6,301 nt of DNA, taken from assembly GCA_019313605.1 (NCBI GenBank), contig JAFDAW010000165.1, forward strand, positions 1 through 6,301. Reading direction: 5' to 3'. This DNA is from Deltaproteobacteria bacterium. Its GTDB lineage: Bacteria > Myxococcota_A > UBA9160 > SMWR01. Positions 6,215-6,301 of the stretch are shown one piece after another (position 1 is the first letter of the stretch; each line of letters opens with the position of its first letter). The notes beneath the pieces were generated by a model. It had not been told where the DNA came from. It did no database searches and worked only from the letters and a program-made list of their open reading frames with translations. The translations under genes and the position numbers were made by a program.

Positions 6215-6216
6215 CA

Positions 6217-6301
6217 ATGGGCATCGATTATCGGTTTGCTTTTGGAATCACCCTACTTACCCTGCTATGCGGCTCGTCGGTGCTGGCCCCGACGGATTCC
6301 G
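6217..6301 (+). CDS. Putative secreted protein, N-terminal fragment (cut by window edge)
   Basis: Twenty-eight codons are present: MGIDYRFAFGITLLTLLCGS followed by SVLAPTDS. A short N-region with one Arg leads into a hydrophobic run (about residues 7-17) and a small-residue segment GSSVLA, the pattern of a Sec signal peptide. A Cys lies at position 18, but the preceding residues (TLL) do not fit a lipobox well, so a lipoprotein is less likely. A Pro right after VLA makes that exact cleavage point doubtful. A strong Shine-Dalgarno at 6201-6206 supports this start. It diverges from the catabolic genes, so it could be an exported or periplasmic protein of the same system or simply an unrelated neighbour. 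The mature protein lies outside the window and no function can be assigned. Confidence 0.65.
   Translation, partial: MGIDYRFAFGITLLTLLCGSSVLAPTDS

Larger units (their letters stand above)
5869..6216. promoter_or_regulatory. Divergent intergenic region between the aminomutase gene and the secreted-protein gene
   Basis: This 348-bp stretch separates two divergently transcribed genes and must contain or adjoin both promoters. I find no convincing sigma-70 pair. Weak -10-like hexamers are TATGCT (6095-6100, plus strand) and TAGACT (minus strand, 5940-5935), neither with a good -35. Short frames on both strands here lack family features or plausible starts. It holds two CGGGC/GCCCG dyads and a 10-bp direct repeat, listed separately, which may be regulator sites. 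No RNA gene is recognised. Confidence 0.5.

Overview
The window carries a compact run of five genes on the minus strand, read from the right end towards base 1. A sixth, divergent gene starts on the plus strand at the right edge. GC content is high, intergenic space is small, and the plus-strand gene begins with a Gram-negative-style secretion signal. This suggests an environmental Gram-negative bacterium, such as a proteobacterium or myxobacterium-like lineage. The sequence alone does not settle the taxon, and there are no rRNA, tRNA, mobile-element or CRISPR signals.

Minus-strand order by transcription: (1) a lysine 2,3-aminomutase-family (KamA-like) radical SAM/PLP enzyme, 5868-4432; (2) a trimethylamine methyltransferase-family (MttB-like) protein without pyrrolysine, 4428-2893; (3) a class III PLP aminotransferase related to GABA and acetylornithine aminotransferases, 2846-1458; (4) a GcvT/aminomethyltransferase-like folate enzyme, 1248-58; (5) the first 19 codons of an FAD-binding oxidoreductase, running off the left edge. 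Genes 1 and 2 are 3 bp apart, 2 and 3 are 46 bp apart, and 4 and 5 overlap by one base. A 209-bp spacer with stem-loop potential separates 3 from 4. The 348 bp between the aminomutase and the divergent secreted-protein gene should hold the promoters for both directions.

Read together, the cluster looks like a catabolic pathway for an N-methylated amino acid or betaine-type compound. The MttB-like protein would remove a methyl group from a quaternary amine. The GcvT-like protein would pass one-carbon units to tetrahydrofolate. The aminomutase would shift an amino group between the alpha and beta carbons. The class III aminotransferase would remove a beta or omega amino group, and the flavoprotein would oxidise an intermediate. 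No specific substrate can be assigned. The aminomutase is clearly diverged: it keeps the Fe-S cysteines, the PLP lysine and the substrate-binding Arg/Asp/Asp set, but has lost the glycine-rich loop and the C-terminal zinc cysteines of clostridial lysine 2,3-aminomutase. This five-gene combination is the most interesting content of the window.
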